64,000 nucleotides of DNA from Helicostylum pulchrum (taxonomy: Eukaryota > Mucoromycota > Mucoromycetes > Mucorales > Mucoraceae): assembly GCA_025677825.1 (NCBI GenBank), contig JAIXMO010000029.1, positions 62,001-126,000 of the forward strand, in the 5' to 3' direction. The notes below the pieces were generated by a model. The model was given only the letters and a program-made list of their open reading frames with translations. It was not told the DNA's origin and ran no database searches. Below are positions 46,985 to 58,495 of this stretch, in pieces. Both the position numbers and the translations under genes were made by a program. The first letter of the stretch is position 1; each line of letters opens with the position of its first letter.

Positions 46985-47120
46985 TTTTTAAAAAAATAGT
47001 TGTGCGCAGGAATAGGAAAATTACAATCCGGACGCACCTTAATAGCATTATCATTAGAAGGCGGACCAAGCAGCATTTTCACTTCAAGATCTAACCCACA
47101 AGTAAAGGGTTTCAAGCCGA
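46985..47120 (-). pseudogene. Short coding-like remnant
   Basis: On the minus strand a stretch reads as a protein-like peptide (KPFTCGLDLEVKMLLGPPSN, then IKVRPDCNFPIPAHNYF) between AT-rich junk. It has no start codon, no splice partner and no family match. It may be a leftover exon. Confidence 0.25.
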
Positions 47121-47159
47121 AGTGACTCAAGTAAAAAAAAAAGCAAAAAAAAAAGGCGA

Positions 47160-47630
47160 TCACTCATATAACACCTGAGCCTGTCAACTCACCTGAACCT
47201 GTAAGCTTTCCTGAGTCTTTAATCTCCCAAGAATCTTTGTCCTCGGTACACACTATTACTACTGAATCTGCTCAATACAACGAGCCCATACTTTTTTCTG
47301 GTGATTAAAATATTAGTCAAACATACTTCGACTTTGTAAATAATTGCTTAGAAGAAGAAGAGCTAGTATTTGGTAAATTGTCTAATGCCAAAAAAATGAT
47401 CATCAATCACGTTTACTTACTTGATTGAGGGTCAAAATAAGATTGTTTTACCTTCCGCGTAGCACATACGATTTTTCTGGTACCTTTACATCGATTACAG
47501 CATTGATACAATTGCGAGATCTCACACACAAGGAGATATTCCAATCAAGAAAATCCATCGAGTCTAACGAAAGTAAACAGCTCGATTGGATAAGATCACC
47601 GTTGATTACTGTTAAATCTACCTTGTAAAA
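47160..47630 (+). pseudogene. Decayed reading frame with several stops
   Basis: One + frame keeps protein-like content through four or more in-frame stops: first a Pro/Ser/Glu-rich piece (ITPEPVNSPEPVSFPESLIS), then YFDFVNNCLEEEELVFGKLS and an Asn/His helix, and later pieces around DCFTFRVAHTIFLVPLH. Preservation of one frame with point stops is typical of a young pseudogene. The parent family is not recognised. Confidence 0.4.
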
Positions 47631-48751
47631 AATTCAGTCATAATTAATAAATATAGCTTAAAAATCTGTTCTATTCTTAAACTCAGTATCTTAAATTTGA
47701 TCAATCACTTATTTAAATTGCTTACATTTATCAGACTATATTATTTATTTATTTTTAAAACATTTCATTATGTATTATTGTTTAAGATTAGACAGCAAAG
47801 AAGGGTCCATAAACCAGGAGATAGGGTGGCGTAATGTACCCCTAAGTATACTTTGGTAAATAAATATCTATTTTCCTCTTGGGAACTTTCATAGTGCTAC
47901 TCTGCAGCTATATCTCTAACTCTATTTATATATGTACACACTAGAGGCAAAAATAAAATAAACAAGCTGTTGTCTGAAGAAAAAATCAGTGCTAAACTCG
48001 AAAATATTTTCGCGTATTTACCTTGAATTTATCCAAGAAATTTTATCAATTAACAAACAATATGCCTGCAGACATGATTGAAGAGAGCTTATTAGCTTAC
48101 AGCCGATAATATAATTGTTGGTTATTAGTCCATTATTTGTGATTATAAGAAAGTATTCCTTTTTTGTTGTTGTTGAAGCTACTGTTAAACGTTGTATACA
48201 CAGTGGCAATAGTTACTAATAAAGAGAGTCAATAAAAAAAAAGTTTCCGTATATTAATTGCTGATAAAAAACAACGTTACGCCTTATAATTAAACACGTT
48301 AGTATTCTGTTTTACTTTTTCTTGTATTGGCCTAGATTTTTCTTCTATCATGCCAGAACAAAATCATGGTTTCGCGTCTTTTCCCAAATAGGTAAGAAGT
48401 TCATCCTATTTTTTTTAAACCCAAAAAACCTCGGTGTGTTTGGTCATAAGAATAAATATTTTGATTGTGCATCTTTATTGATATACTTGCTTTGAGTAAG
48501 ATAAATAGCGGTTACAGATTACAGAAACATAAACTAAAATAATACCTGTTTTTTTATGTGTTTTTTTCTGTAGATTACATAATCTCGCGCTTTGTTGGTT
48601 CACAATGAATATATAGCTTATTTAGGGGGAGAGTTGCGTGTCATTCGCATGTATGCATTAATAATAAAAAAACAATAGCAGTAAACCTTTCACTTTTTCC
48701 ATTTACTACAGTTTTCCCATAACAATAGCTTCCCAAAACAAGAAGTGTGAC

Positions 48752-48759
48752 TATATAAA
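48752..48759 (+). promoter_or_regulatory. TATA box of the methyltransferase gene
   Basis: TATATAAA, followed by a pyrimidine-rich leader, lies about 110 bp before the ATG at 48870, a normal arrangement for an expressed fungal gene. Confidence 0.55.
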
Positions 48760-48869
48760 CGGAGGCGTATCAAATTTTGACATTAAAAAAATTTCCCTCT
48801 CTCTTTTTTTTGTTTTTGTTTTTGTTTTTCTTTTTTCTCTCTCTTTTATTTTTTTGCTTTAAAACGCTA

Positions 48870-51800
48870 ATGACAAATAACAACGTTAACCGAATTGGAC
48901 TTTCATTAGGTTCAACTCCATCTTCACCTATACCTATACCTAATATGGCGCCAGAAAAGTCAAAGAGAGCTACTGACAAGGACACCAGACAAGTTCCTCC
49001 TACTCCTACTCCTCCTCCTCCTCCTCCTCCTCCTCCTGCTGCGGCGACGGCGGCGGCGGCGGCAGCGACAGTCGTAAAGAAAGCTTGTGTTGAAATGAGT
49101 GATGCCCAAGTGAATGAAATTGTAGAAATGTTGGGCACAATACTTGCAAAAGTAAAGCAAGCTATTTCGGATAAAAAAGGTAATTTGATAAAAAAAGAAA
49201 AAGTTTAGCTTAATAATATTAACATTAATTGTTATTTTAAAAATGTAGATACTTATGCACCTTCGGCCGCTGTCACCTTTTTATTGCGCAGAATGGATGT
49301 GGACACGCAAGATTTATTATCAGAAGATTTATATTGTTTAATGACTGGATTTATGACAGTTTATGTTAGCTTTATTCAAGAAGTATTTTTACACAAGTTT
49401 AAGGATTTTATGAGATTGTTCTCCAGCCATGATTCACTATTAAATGGTAAAGACAATGACAACGATCAACCCTTTCTCTGGTTATATCTTTCTTATGATC
49501 GGTCTAATAATCTATCAATATTAAATGATTTACATAAACAATTATTACCAAAGAGATACGACGCCAATTTTATCTTATCAAGAATAGACGCCATCTTTTC
49601 AAAATTCTATACAACTCATTTCTTAGAGGCTTATGTTCAAAAACACCAAAAGGATCATGGTCAATTCTATACTCCTCAACCCATTATTAACTTTATGTGG
49701 GATAAGTGTGCTACATTACCATTGTTGACTCAACATTTACGAGAAAAGACAACTATGTTACGTGTATTTGATCCTTGTCTTGGTATGGGCTCCTTTTTAT
49801 GTGAATTTTTAACGCGATTTATAAAAGCATGTAAATTGACTGTTTGGAATGATCCTGTAAAATTGACAACATTATTAGCAAGAGATATACCAGATCATAT
49901 TTGGGGAATTGAAATTGATCCTTTCGCTTATCAACTGTGTAAAATTAATATGATGGTTCATTTATTTCCTTTATATGAACGATTAAAGGAATTGGGTGTT
50001 GATCTGAAACCGGGTATGATTAATCGTCTCAGGCTCTTTTGTAACGATTCTCTCAAGTTACGCGAAGATACCAATCCATTTATTTCAGATACCGCCAATC
50101 AAATGGATCCGTTTGAAAAAGCTTGTTTAAAGGCATTACGCAATGCTTCTCAAAAATTTGATTTCATTGTAACAAATCCCCCTTATATGATTCGAAAGAC
50201 GGGATATGTAGCTCAACCAGACCCCGTGATATATGACGAAGAAAAATTAGGTGGAAGAGGATCACAGGCTTATCTTTATTTTATGTGGGTTGCTCTGCAA
50301 CGTTGTGATGATGCTACAGGTCAAATATGTTTAATCACTCCTAGTCAATGGACTGTATTAGAATTTGCTCAACATATCAGAGAATGGATATGGAAAAACT
50401 GTAAACTTTTAGATATGTACGAATTCGAACCATATAAAGTATGGCCAAAAGTTCAAACTGATTCTCTTGTATTTCGTATCTGCAAACGTACCACTACTTT
50501 ACCAAACACTGATCATACACTCTATGTTAGAAACACTTCAAGAAAAATTTCGCTGACTGAATTATTGGACCTTTACAAGAAATTCGATCCCAATGATCCT
50601 CTCACCAATAAAGATATCAAATACAAATTAGCTCCTCTGGATGAATCAAACCGTATATTAACTTCAAAGCACGCTTCATTTGCCTTTGTTTTACCTACCG
50701 CTTCTTGTTTAGAAGAACTCAATTCAATTACTGCGCATTTACCTCGCTTATGTGATGGAGAACAAAACAGGTCCGGTGATGATTCTCCTTCCAATGAACC
50801 TACTCCTTTAAACTGGAATAGAGGACCCAATACAAACCCTGTCTATTCGCTCGTCGTAAGAACTAGTTGGGCTAAAGAAACATTTGGCGAGGAAGCTTGT
50901 GATCGTTGGTTAAAACCTTGTTTTTATTGGAACGGCAAGACCATTAGTTCTTCTACAGGTGGTGGTAAAGAAGGTGAGTTCTGGAAAGAAAGAGATCCTT
51001 TACGATTAAGTAGGAAAGAAATGTCTGCTGCGGAAGCCTACTGGCCCTATTGTAATTTAGATAACGACAATCCACACGTCGCCTTTTATTCTATGATTAT
51101 GGTCAATAAAGACGATGCAGAGAAACTAAAAAAAGAATTTGATGAGTACGGCCAAGGATCTCCTATTGCTGCCTTATATACCTATTTACGCGAAGCCCGT
51201 CAAGCATTACAGGGAGATAAAGTCGAAAAGGAAATCGCTCATTGTCAGTATAACAAGTGCGGTACAGAGGTACCCGTCAAGATCGTCCATCCAATCAACT
51301 GTGGTTATTATACTCGATCACAGCCTCGTCAACGGTTCTTTGTAGATAAAACCCGGGCATCTGTAACCAACCAATGTATTTACTTTACCATTAAACCAGA
51401 TTATCCATGGCAAGATCCGGACTATTACTGTGGTCTCTTGAATAGTACTTTACTTCAATTTTTCAGTAAAGTACATTGCTGTTACGATCAACAAGGCCGT
51501 ATGCGGTTCTTTGGAAGATTGATGGCTTATATTCCGTTTGCACCACCACCTTCGGCTGAATTTATGGGACACATGGCAACATTTGTCCAAGGTATGACAG
51601 AAGCTCGTACTTGGATCTATAGTTTTGTGCGTCATACACCAAGTGGTCACCGTTTAATGGAACGAGTTCGAAACTGCGAATGGCATTTGTCTGCTACCGA
51701 AATTGATGTTGTACGTCAATTCTGTCCACCCGAAGACTGGATCCTTCAACCCGACACCAGTCTTTCTACTTTCACATGTCCGCCACATCTAGAATGGATC

Positions 51801-52550
51801 CCAGAACTTGTACAACAAACCACATTAACCAGCAAAAGAGCCGTGGTAGGCGTTTTTACAAAACTACTAAAGATCGCTTCCTTATTTCAATTCGCAGTAG
51901 ATCAAATGATTTATCACATTTATAATATCCCTACTCATTTACAGCTGGATGTAGAATCCGATTTAAATTTACGAGGTTTAAGAAAAGAGTGGGAAGATAG
52001 AAGCGAGTTGCTTTATAACGATGATGATCCCCAGGATTGGTTTGAACGTGTTATGGAGTTTGCTACTTCTTTTGCAAGTGAAGCTAATTTAAATAGCGCG
52101 CCTAATGACAATGATCTTCCTGCTCCTCCTGTTACTACTAATTTTAGTCTCGGTAAAAAAAAGCGTGTATCATTTTCTATGGACCAAAATAAACGTCCTC
52201 GTACTTTGTATTCTACTACTTCTGGCGATTACAACAATGATACTTCACAAAGCTCTACTGCTGCTGCAACAACAGAGATATCTCAAACTGCAGGCAATAC
52301 CAACACATATCAAATGCCTCATACGAAACGTGATAGCGTACCTTTATTACCTCCACATACTAATAATAATTCGCTAGATACAAAAAATACAAGGGACATG
52401 GAGGATGTCATTGTTACCGATACCACTGTTACCTTACAGACTCAACCTACACCCATTCTAAACAAAAAAAAATTGATGTTTGAAGAGGAAACTCATGATA
52501 TTGATATTGTTACTATTACACCTGAACAGGATTTGACATCTAGCGAGTAG
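48870..52550 (+). CDS. N6-adenine DNA methyltransferase, Eco57I/TaqI-like
   Basis: Predicted class I methyltransferase moving a methyl group from S-adenosylmethionine to adenine N6 in DNA. Exon 1 (48870-49179) and exon 2 (49249-52550) join in phase through a 69-nt intron; 1203 residues. The N-terminus is fungal-looking low complexity (poly-Pro, poly-Ala), then a helical region. The catalytic core shows motif X GQFYTP (about 241), motif I VFDPCLGMGSFL (276), motif II GIEIDPFAYQL (323) and motif IV FIVTNPPYM (409-417), followed by GSQAYLYFMW and ITPSQW, typical of Eco57I-type enzymes. Downstream, FFVDKTRAS, YYCGLLNSTLLQFF and MRFFGRLMAYIPF resemble a TaqI_C-type target-recognition domain. A basic GKKKRVSF lies near residue 1090 in a low-complexity tail and may be a nuclear signal. 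No PD-(D/E)xK nuclease motif is visible, so it is probably an orphan methylase. Bacterial origin by transfer is inferred. Confidence 0.88.
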
Positions 52551-52655
52551 TTTTTACGTTATATTTACGTAAATCTATATATTTCATAAAAACATGCAAT
52601 AAAAAAAAAAGTGATTATCCCCCCCTTTTTTTTAATAAAAATATATATAAGTCTA

Positions 52656-53823
52656 TTATGAGTAACTGGGAGGAGGAGGCTGAACAGTACGATCTACATA
52701 CGTCAGTTGCTCACCAGTACTACTAAGAGGTTGGTCGTTATCAAACAACATGGTATCATCTGTGTGCCCACCATAAGCGGGAGGAGGTAATAAGGAGCCT
52801 TGTTTAGGACCGTAAGCTGCTTCTCTTTGATTTGCAGCCGAGAATAAAAAGTCTTGTAACCCAAAATTAGTAGAGATGTGGCATGGTCCGCGAGATCCAA
52901 TAATGGGATATATAGGGTACTTGAATCCAATGGACGCTTTCCCTAAATTTTCGCCGTTTCTTGTAAAGAAAACTGTTCCGCTTTGATACAAATATCCTAC
53001 ACCTATCACGTCACCTTGCTTATAGGCTGGTCCATAAGCTCTACCGAAATTGGGATCACTAGCAAATATCGATCCTGTATTCGAATGATAAGCCACAGAA
53101 TGTCTATGCCAACCTATAAAAGAAATATTATTAATTTTTTTGTAAGTAAAAAAAAAATACTACTCAAAATAATATCGTTTTTTTTTTTGTGTACCTGGCA
53201 ATCGCCACCTGGGGTAAGATTTCGTTGCAAATCCAATAGCTAATCGATCTTTATCATCTAGTTGCAATATTTTAACTTCCCAGTATGAGAATTCTTGAAT
53301 AGGGACAGGTAAATTGGTCATGATACAACCCTGTCCTTGGCAAAATACGATGCTGGAAGGATCTTCTTCGTCCATGATAGCAGCATTACTTTCTTCTTCA
53401 GCGTCCACAGTTGTTTCGATCTCTATGAATTTCCAAGCTAATACACCTCTATTTACTACATCCGGGTGCTTTGTCACGTCAATAAATGAACTTGTGTTTG
53501 GTGGATATTTTGATTGCCAATCTACATACAAATAACAAGGTTTTGTTTTTTAGGTTTTTTTTTATCTCCCGCTTTAAACCAGTTTTATATATAAACCTAC
53601 TTGATACAGTTTGTAAAGTCTGAATGTCAGTGGAATCTAATGGAGTAACTACAGATCGTAATTGTTGCCATGCATCATTGTTTAATGATGATAGCTGTTG
53701 TTCTTCGGCTCGTAGTAGTTTCTTTTGGCGCAAGAATCGTATGCCAAGACATGCAATAAATGAGAAAAACAAAATGGAGCAAATAATTATAACGGCATAA
53801 AAGCTTTCTCCACCTGTGTACAT
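52656..53823 (-). CDS. SPRY-domain Rsp5 adaptor, Ssh4/Ear1-like
   Basis: Membrane adaptor that brings the ubiquitin ligase Rsp5 to cargo in endosomes and vacuole for multivesicular-body sorting. Three exons on the minus strand, 53601-53823, 53195-53521 and 52656-53113, give 335 residues. One membrane helix sits at residues 8-27 (AVIIICSILFFSFIACLGI), followed by a basic stop-transfer RFLRQKK. The SPRY domain (about 100-285) shows CQGQGCIMTNLPVPIQEFSYWEVKI, GFATKSYPRWRLPGWHRHS, GDVIGVGYLYQSGTVFFTRNG and YPIIGSRGPCHISTNFG-type strands. Two PPxY motifs lie in the tail: PPAY at about 302 and PPSY at the very end, the WW-domain ligands expected for Rsp5. The chosen start (53823) gives the usual short lumenal end; upstream frame is AT-rich and has no ATG. 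Confidence 0.9.
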
Positions 53824-54241
53824 AGCAGGCAAGAAGAGATAACGAAAAAAAGAAGTAAGAAAAAAGAGAGAGAGAGAAAAAAAAAGGGAAAAAGAAAACA
53901 CGCACACAACAGTTTACCTTGTATGACCCTACTATTGACTCAGATTTAGCCCCTTTTTAATGTCCTTGTAAGGTAAATATACACAATTATAGTCTTTTTT
54001 TTATTATTATTAAGTAGATCCCTTTTTTCAGTCGATCTCTTTTTTTTTTATTTTTTCTTATATTTCAGTGACAATGATTTCAAGCAGTAATAAAATGGGA
54101 TCTCTCGGTTTGACAGTCTTTAGCTAGCTTTTTATATTTTTATATAAAGAGTTGATTATATCTATGAAGCGTTGCTGAACTCTATAATTAAGATAAACAA
54201 TTGGATTTGTACCACTTGTAATTTAAAATGATCGGTTAGCG

Positions 54242-54285
<44 letters not shown>

Positions 54286-55024
54286 CCAAGAATAGGATCG
54301 ATCAAACTTGACGTTTTGATTCTGTAGACAACAGAAAAGTATTTTCTTATGCCTTGTAAAAGGATTGATTCGTTTATTAATTATAATAAAAAGCACGCAC
54401 GAAAAAGTACCTTTTTTTTAAAACGTGATATACCAGTTTATTTGTATCATAGTAATACGTAGTAATATACCGTGTATAAAAACACAAGCTAAATTCAATT
54501 GAAAGAAAGAAAGCAATTTTATAAGGAACAAAAAAAAAATTAAGTTAAGATTATCACTAACAAGCCGAAAAAAAACAACAAACACGGCAATACATTTAAT
54601 TTAAATTTCGACATTTGAAAAAGTGTAAAGACGGCCCGACTAAAAAAAACGAACACTACGCTTTATTATACATAAATCAGGAACTATGTCAAAGTTTTAA
54701 ATAAAAAACAAAATGCGAGAAAAAAAAACTAGTTAATAACTATAATAATAAGAGAGAAAAAAAGATAGCTATCTTATTCTAAACATGTCCAATTTTCCTT
54801 CCAAGTATAAATATATATAAACCAAGTCAAAAACCTTCGTAGTTTCTGAATTCGATTTTCTCTTATTTGAGAAAATACGGCTATTATATAAATATCACAA
54901 TGTTTGTTAAATACGAGTGGTTCCTGTTCTAGGCTACTACCACGAAAAAAAAAGCATTTTTTTGTTTATTAATGTAGATATATAAAAATAATTTTTTTAC
55001 AAAAGAGAGGCTATCTATAATATT
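53824..55024. other. Intergenic with a 41-nt poly-A tract
   Basis: AT-rich. An uninterrupted A tract of about 41 nt lies at 54242-54282. No coding or RNA gene could be supported; the right end is the 3' region of the convergent chitin deacetylase gene. Confidence 0.6.
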
Positions 55025-56297
55025 TTAATGAATAGCAGGATACACCACATCTTCTTCCCAATAAGGCCGAGTGACATCGTTACATGCCGAAGCAGGCACG
55101 ACATTAAAATTGTTTTTAATTTTAGGAAGCCACTTTTCCGCCATTCGAATAGTGGCGCTATTTAATTCATGCTGAAGCACAATGGTCCCGTGCGTCTGAC
55201 TTTTTCCCTCTCGAAGCCATTTTGAAAACTTTTTATCTACTTGCGAGGCAGATAGAGATCCTCCGCCGGGTGCTTGTAAAGCCCAATCCTCTGTATCCTT
55301 GTCCCATAAAATGGTACGCATACCCATTTGCCAGGCTATCGCTCGAACTCGGTCATCTACATCTCCCTGAGGTGGTCTCCAGCATCTAGGTGTGATACCT
55401 GTCGCTTCTTTAATTGCGCGAAGGGTCCAATATAGTTCGGCTACTACCTCTGCATTGGTAAGCGTCGTCATAGGAGGATGTGACCATGTATGAGAACAGA
55501 TATAGTGACCGTCGTCAAAGGCTCTTTTAGCGGCAGCTGGGTAGTATGCAACATTAGACCCAATATACTGGTAATAATAAAAAAACGTTTAGTCTTTATA
55601 CCAATTTTTGGTTGAGTAATATACTTACGAAAAGGTTACTTTTGATATTATGCTTTTCCAAAAAATTATAAAGTTCGGGCTCAGCAAAAGGATTTTCTTC
55701 AGCAGCATATAATTCCTCACTTTCACGAACATTGAAAGGACCATCATCAAAGGTAAGCCCCCACTCGCCCTTGCGAGGACATGTATAAATATCGTCTGGC
55801 AGATATTTTACTTTGGGAGATACACAGTTGGATGCAGACCACCAACAGTCTTTATCTTTGGAGCTGTCATAGCTGTCAAAATCAATACTTCCCTCACTAT
55901 TGAAGGTTCGGACCTGAGCGTCAGGAACTAAATTCCAGTCGATGACGTTAATGACGGCTTGCACTTGTGGACTGTAAATATCAGGTAGAGTCCAAGGTTC
56001 AGGGTATTTCTTTAGGTCGAGTGATTTTCTCGATAACGCCTTTCCTTGTGTATCGTATCGAACTGCGTCTTCGTTGGCACTCGTCATGGCTAATTCGAAA
56101 TCTGGGAAAAAAGGAGAAGTTTGAGGAGCAAACGTTGTGTCTGTTGACTCTTGGTCAATTGAAGGTGTGGCTTCAGCAGTGTACTCTTCACGTTTAAAAG
56201 AGTCGAGGAAATCGGAAAGAAAATTAGATGGGGCGGGAGCAGCACATACCAATTGAACTGTAGCTGACAATACCATGCCGGTCAATAAGATTTGCAT
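55025..56297 (-). CDS. Chitin deacetylase (CE4 polysaccharide deacetylase)
   Basis: Converts chitin to chitosan in the cell wall, a hallmark of Mucorales walls. Two exons on the minus strand, 55629-56297 and 55025-55567 (phase 0 intron of 61 nt), give 403 residues. Residues 1-20 are a signal peptide (ending CAA); a dibasic KR at 35-36 may be a propeptide site. The NodB domain (about 178-375) has all five motifs: TFDDGP (182-187), HTWSHPPM (H249 and H253, metal ligands), RCWRPPQGDVDDR, DTEDW and IVLQHE. Metal-binding Asp-His-His and the catalytic Asp and His are therefore intact. No GPI or membrane anchor is visible at the C-terminus, so the enzyme is probably secreted or periplasmic. Confidence 0.95.
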
Positions 56298-56382
56298 TTT
56301 TATTATTTATGTTATTGAGTTGGGGGGAAATAATGTTAAAAGAAAGAGATTATTATTTAATATTTTTTTTTTTTGGGTGCTG

Positions 56383-56390
56383 TATTTATA
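56383..56390 (-). promoter_or_regulatory. TATA box of the chitin deacetylase gene
   Basis: Read on the minus strand the sequence is TATAAATA, about 90 bp before the ATG at 56297. Position and sequence fit a TATA-dependent, regulated promoter. Confidence 0.55.
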
Positions 56391-58019
56391 CTAAAATTAA
56401 GACGATCGAATTTATATGTATTCATATATGCGTTATTACATTTCTAGTGTGATACATGTGCCGCTTTTTTACTTATTTCAATGGTTTCTCAATCACAGAA
56501 AAAGAAAAATGGTAGCTGTATCAACGCCATGAAATTCTGGTAGTGGTTTTTTTAAAAAGAAAAAAATAAATCAAAACATATTCTATTATACAAGCTTACA
56601 GTGTAAAAGATACAATAGGCGATACCCTTAATTGCAGTCAATTTACCAAATTGATATCATCTTGTCCCCTATAAAGCTATCTTTAATACGACCACTATAA
56701 TTAAGGGCCACGGGCTTACGAGAAAATTATATATCGATGTTTTTAAAATGTATACTTTTTATTGGTATCTAATCCTTATTTTTTTTATTTTTACCACAAA
56801 TCCCTATTACTATACTTTAATTTTATACTGTCTTTTAAAGTTAACCTCTGTCTCTCTCTTTTTTTTTTTCTTTATTTTTTTTTAAAAAAAAGGAGGAGGA
56901 GTTACAATAAGAGATGTATATATTTATGAATTGACATGGATTACGCCATGCACGGTCAATTATATATGACCTAATACTGATAAAAGAACCGCGAACCAAA
57001 CAGAAACTAACCAAGAACCTAATCGAAGTCAGCTTGCATCATACCATAGTTATACAGCAGGGAGGACGTGTAGTGTGACATGATATAGCTGGTATAATTT
57101 GAAAGAATACTTTCAGTTTAAACGTGTGAGGACAGGTGGTGTGACTAAATTCAATGGACCTAGACAAGTATAAACTATAGATTATATTTTTTTACTCGGT
57201 TTTCAAGAATTACATGCTAAAAAGAAACATTTTTTATTGTATAGTAACCTTCTCAGACTAGATCTGCTGGTATATATTTCTTTCTTTCTTTTTGAAAACT
57301 ATACAACAATAGTAGTGTCACTAATTATAGATGTAGTATCCCTTGTTTTTAACCACATGGTTACTTGCTCAAAGTAATAGAAATATTAATATATTATTTC
57401 AGTTAGTTAGATTTTTTATACAGTGTATACTTATTTATTTTTTTAAAAAAAAAGCTCGGTAAGAACTAGGAATACATCATGAAAGTTAAAACTTTCTTTT
57501 TAAATGGCATGATATGAATCTTTTTATGATAGCATTCGGTTTACTTTAAAGAAAAATATATGCGCATCAAATGGGTGTCATTTGATAAAGAACAGCAGCG
57601 AACAAATAACGTTTCTTTGCACCTAATGTACTTCTTTTAATTTAATATTTTCTATTAATAAATTTACTTCTGAATCTAAATAAACGAGGGAAGAGGAGCG
57701 CCTCTTGTTATCTACTCCGTAAAAAAAAAAAAAAAAAAAAAAGTAATTTCGTTGTAAATACTTTAATAATTAATTTTCTCTTTAGTTGGCATTTCATCTA
57801 TAAATAAGTAACAACAATAAAGAGAGATGACTACTTTTTAATATACCTCCCATAAACGTTTTCTTTGTCCTTCGCAAATAGTTGCCCCTAGTGTAGTCAA
57901 TATAAAATTTACAAGGTGGCGTCCAATTACATTTTAATGCGCTCAAGTATTTATTAAATATGCATAAAGAAATATTACCAAGTGTTTAATATGGGAGAGT
58001 ATATAAATTTTTATTGATT
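56391..58019. other. Gene-poor AT-rich stretch
   Basis: No gene, RNA or transposon signature was found. A poly-A tract lies at about 57721-57742. Confidence 0.6.
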
Positions 58020-58022
58020 AAA

Positions 58023-58385
58023 TTAGGTTATAGTTAAAGGTGAAACCGGTGTTGGGGTTCTATCACAGTAATCGGTACAGCTAATATTGAATTCAGCAAC
58101 AAACCCACCTTGTGGGACACACCAGTCTTCGGACACCGTTATAATTTCTGCTCTAAAAAAAAAGCCGTTTCTTGGATTACAGGCTTTACATAAAGTCCCA
58201 TCGTCTTCACATCGATTAGTAAAGCCATACCCAGATTTCCTGCACCTTGATTTTTCCATGCCTTGCAATAGACAGTGGCCATCATTTACTTGTTTATAGC
58301 AGCTAAAACTGTACTGCGTAGATAAGATGGGAGTAGCAAAAGCGAACGAAATAAAAAAAGTTAACAAAAGAAAAGAAAGTTTCAT
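58023..58385 (-). CDS. Small secreted cysteine-rich protein, paralogue C
   Basis: Single-exon gene for 120 residues. A signal peptide (SFLLLTFFISFAFA) ends near residue 17. The mature part has about ten cysteines: SCYK...GHCLLQGMEKSRC...RCEDDGTLCKACN...WCVPQGG...C...C. This pattern (C-Y-x-n-C-x2-QG-x-E-x-S-x-C, C-E, C-x2-C, W-C-V) is shared with the adjacent gene at 58496-58858, so the two are diverged tandem duplicates. No transmembrane segment is present and the protein is probably extracellular. It is a different family from paralogues A and B at 17-19 kb. Function is unknown. Confidence 0.8.
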   Translation of the reverse strand: MKLSFLLLTFFISFAFATPILSTQYSFSCYKQVNDGHCLLQGMEKSRCRKSGYGFTNRCEDDGTLCKACNPRNGFFFRAEIITVSEDWCVPQGGFVAEFNISCTDYCDRTPTPVSPLTIT

Positions 58386-58495
58386 TTTATATAGCGTAAA
58401 AAAAAGAAAATGAGAATGAGAATAGACATTTTATACTAATAATTTTATTCGAAATAACATTAAACAATGAAAAAAAAAAAAGGGCCTTTTGGTTG

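Larger units (their letters stand above)
45794..48751. other. Gene-poor accessory stretch with decayed frames
   Basis: Three kilobases without an intact gene. Two coding-like remnants are annotated within it (46985-47120 minus, 47160-47630 plus). The rest is AT-rich with no RNA gene signature. Confidence 0.5.

Noticed and set aside
47023..47043. ATCCGGACGCACCTTAA resembling the left edge of foldback copy 2 (ATCCAGACGCACCTTAA at about 31135)
   Set aside because: Similarity does not extend beyond about 18 bp, so a third element copy is not supported.
48777..48869. Extension of the methyltransferase gene upstream of its ATG at 48870
   Set aside because: The upstream frame is only a poly-Phe/Leu run from the pyrimidine-rich leader and starts with TTG.
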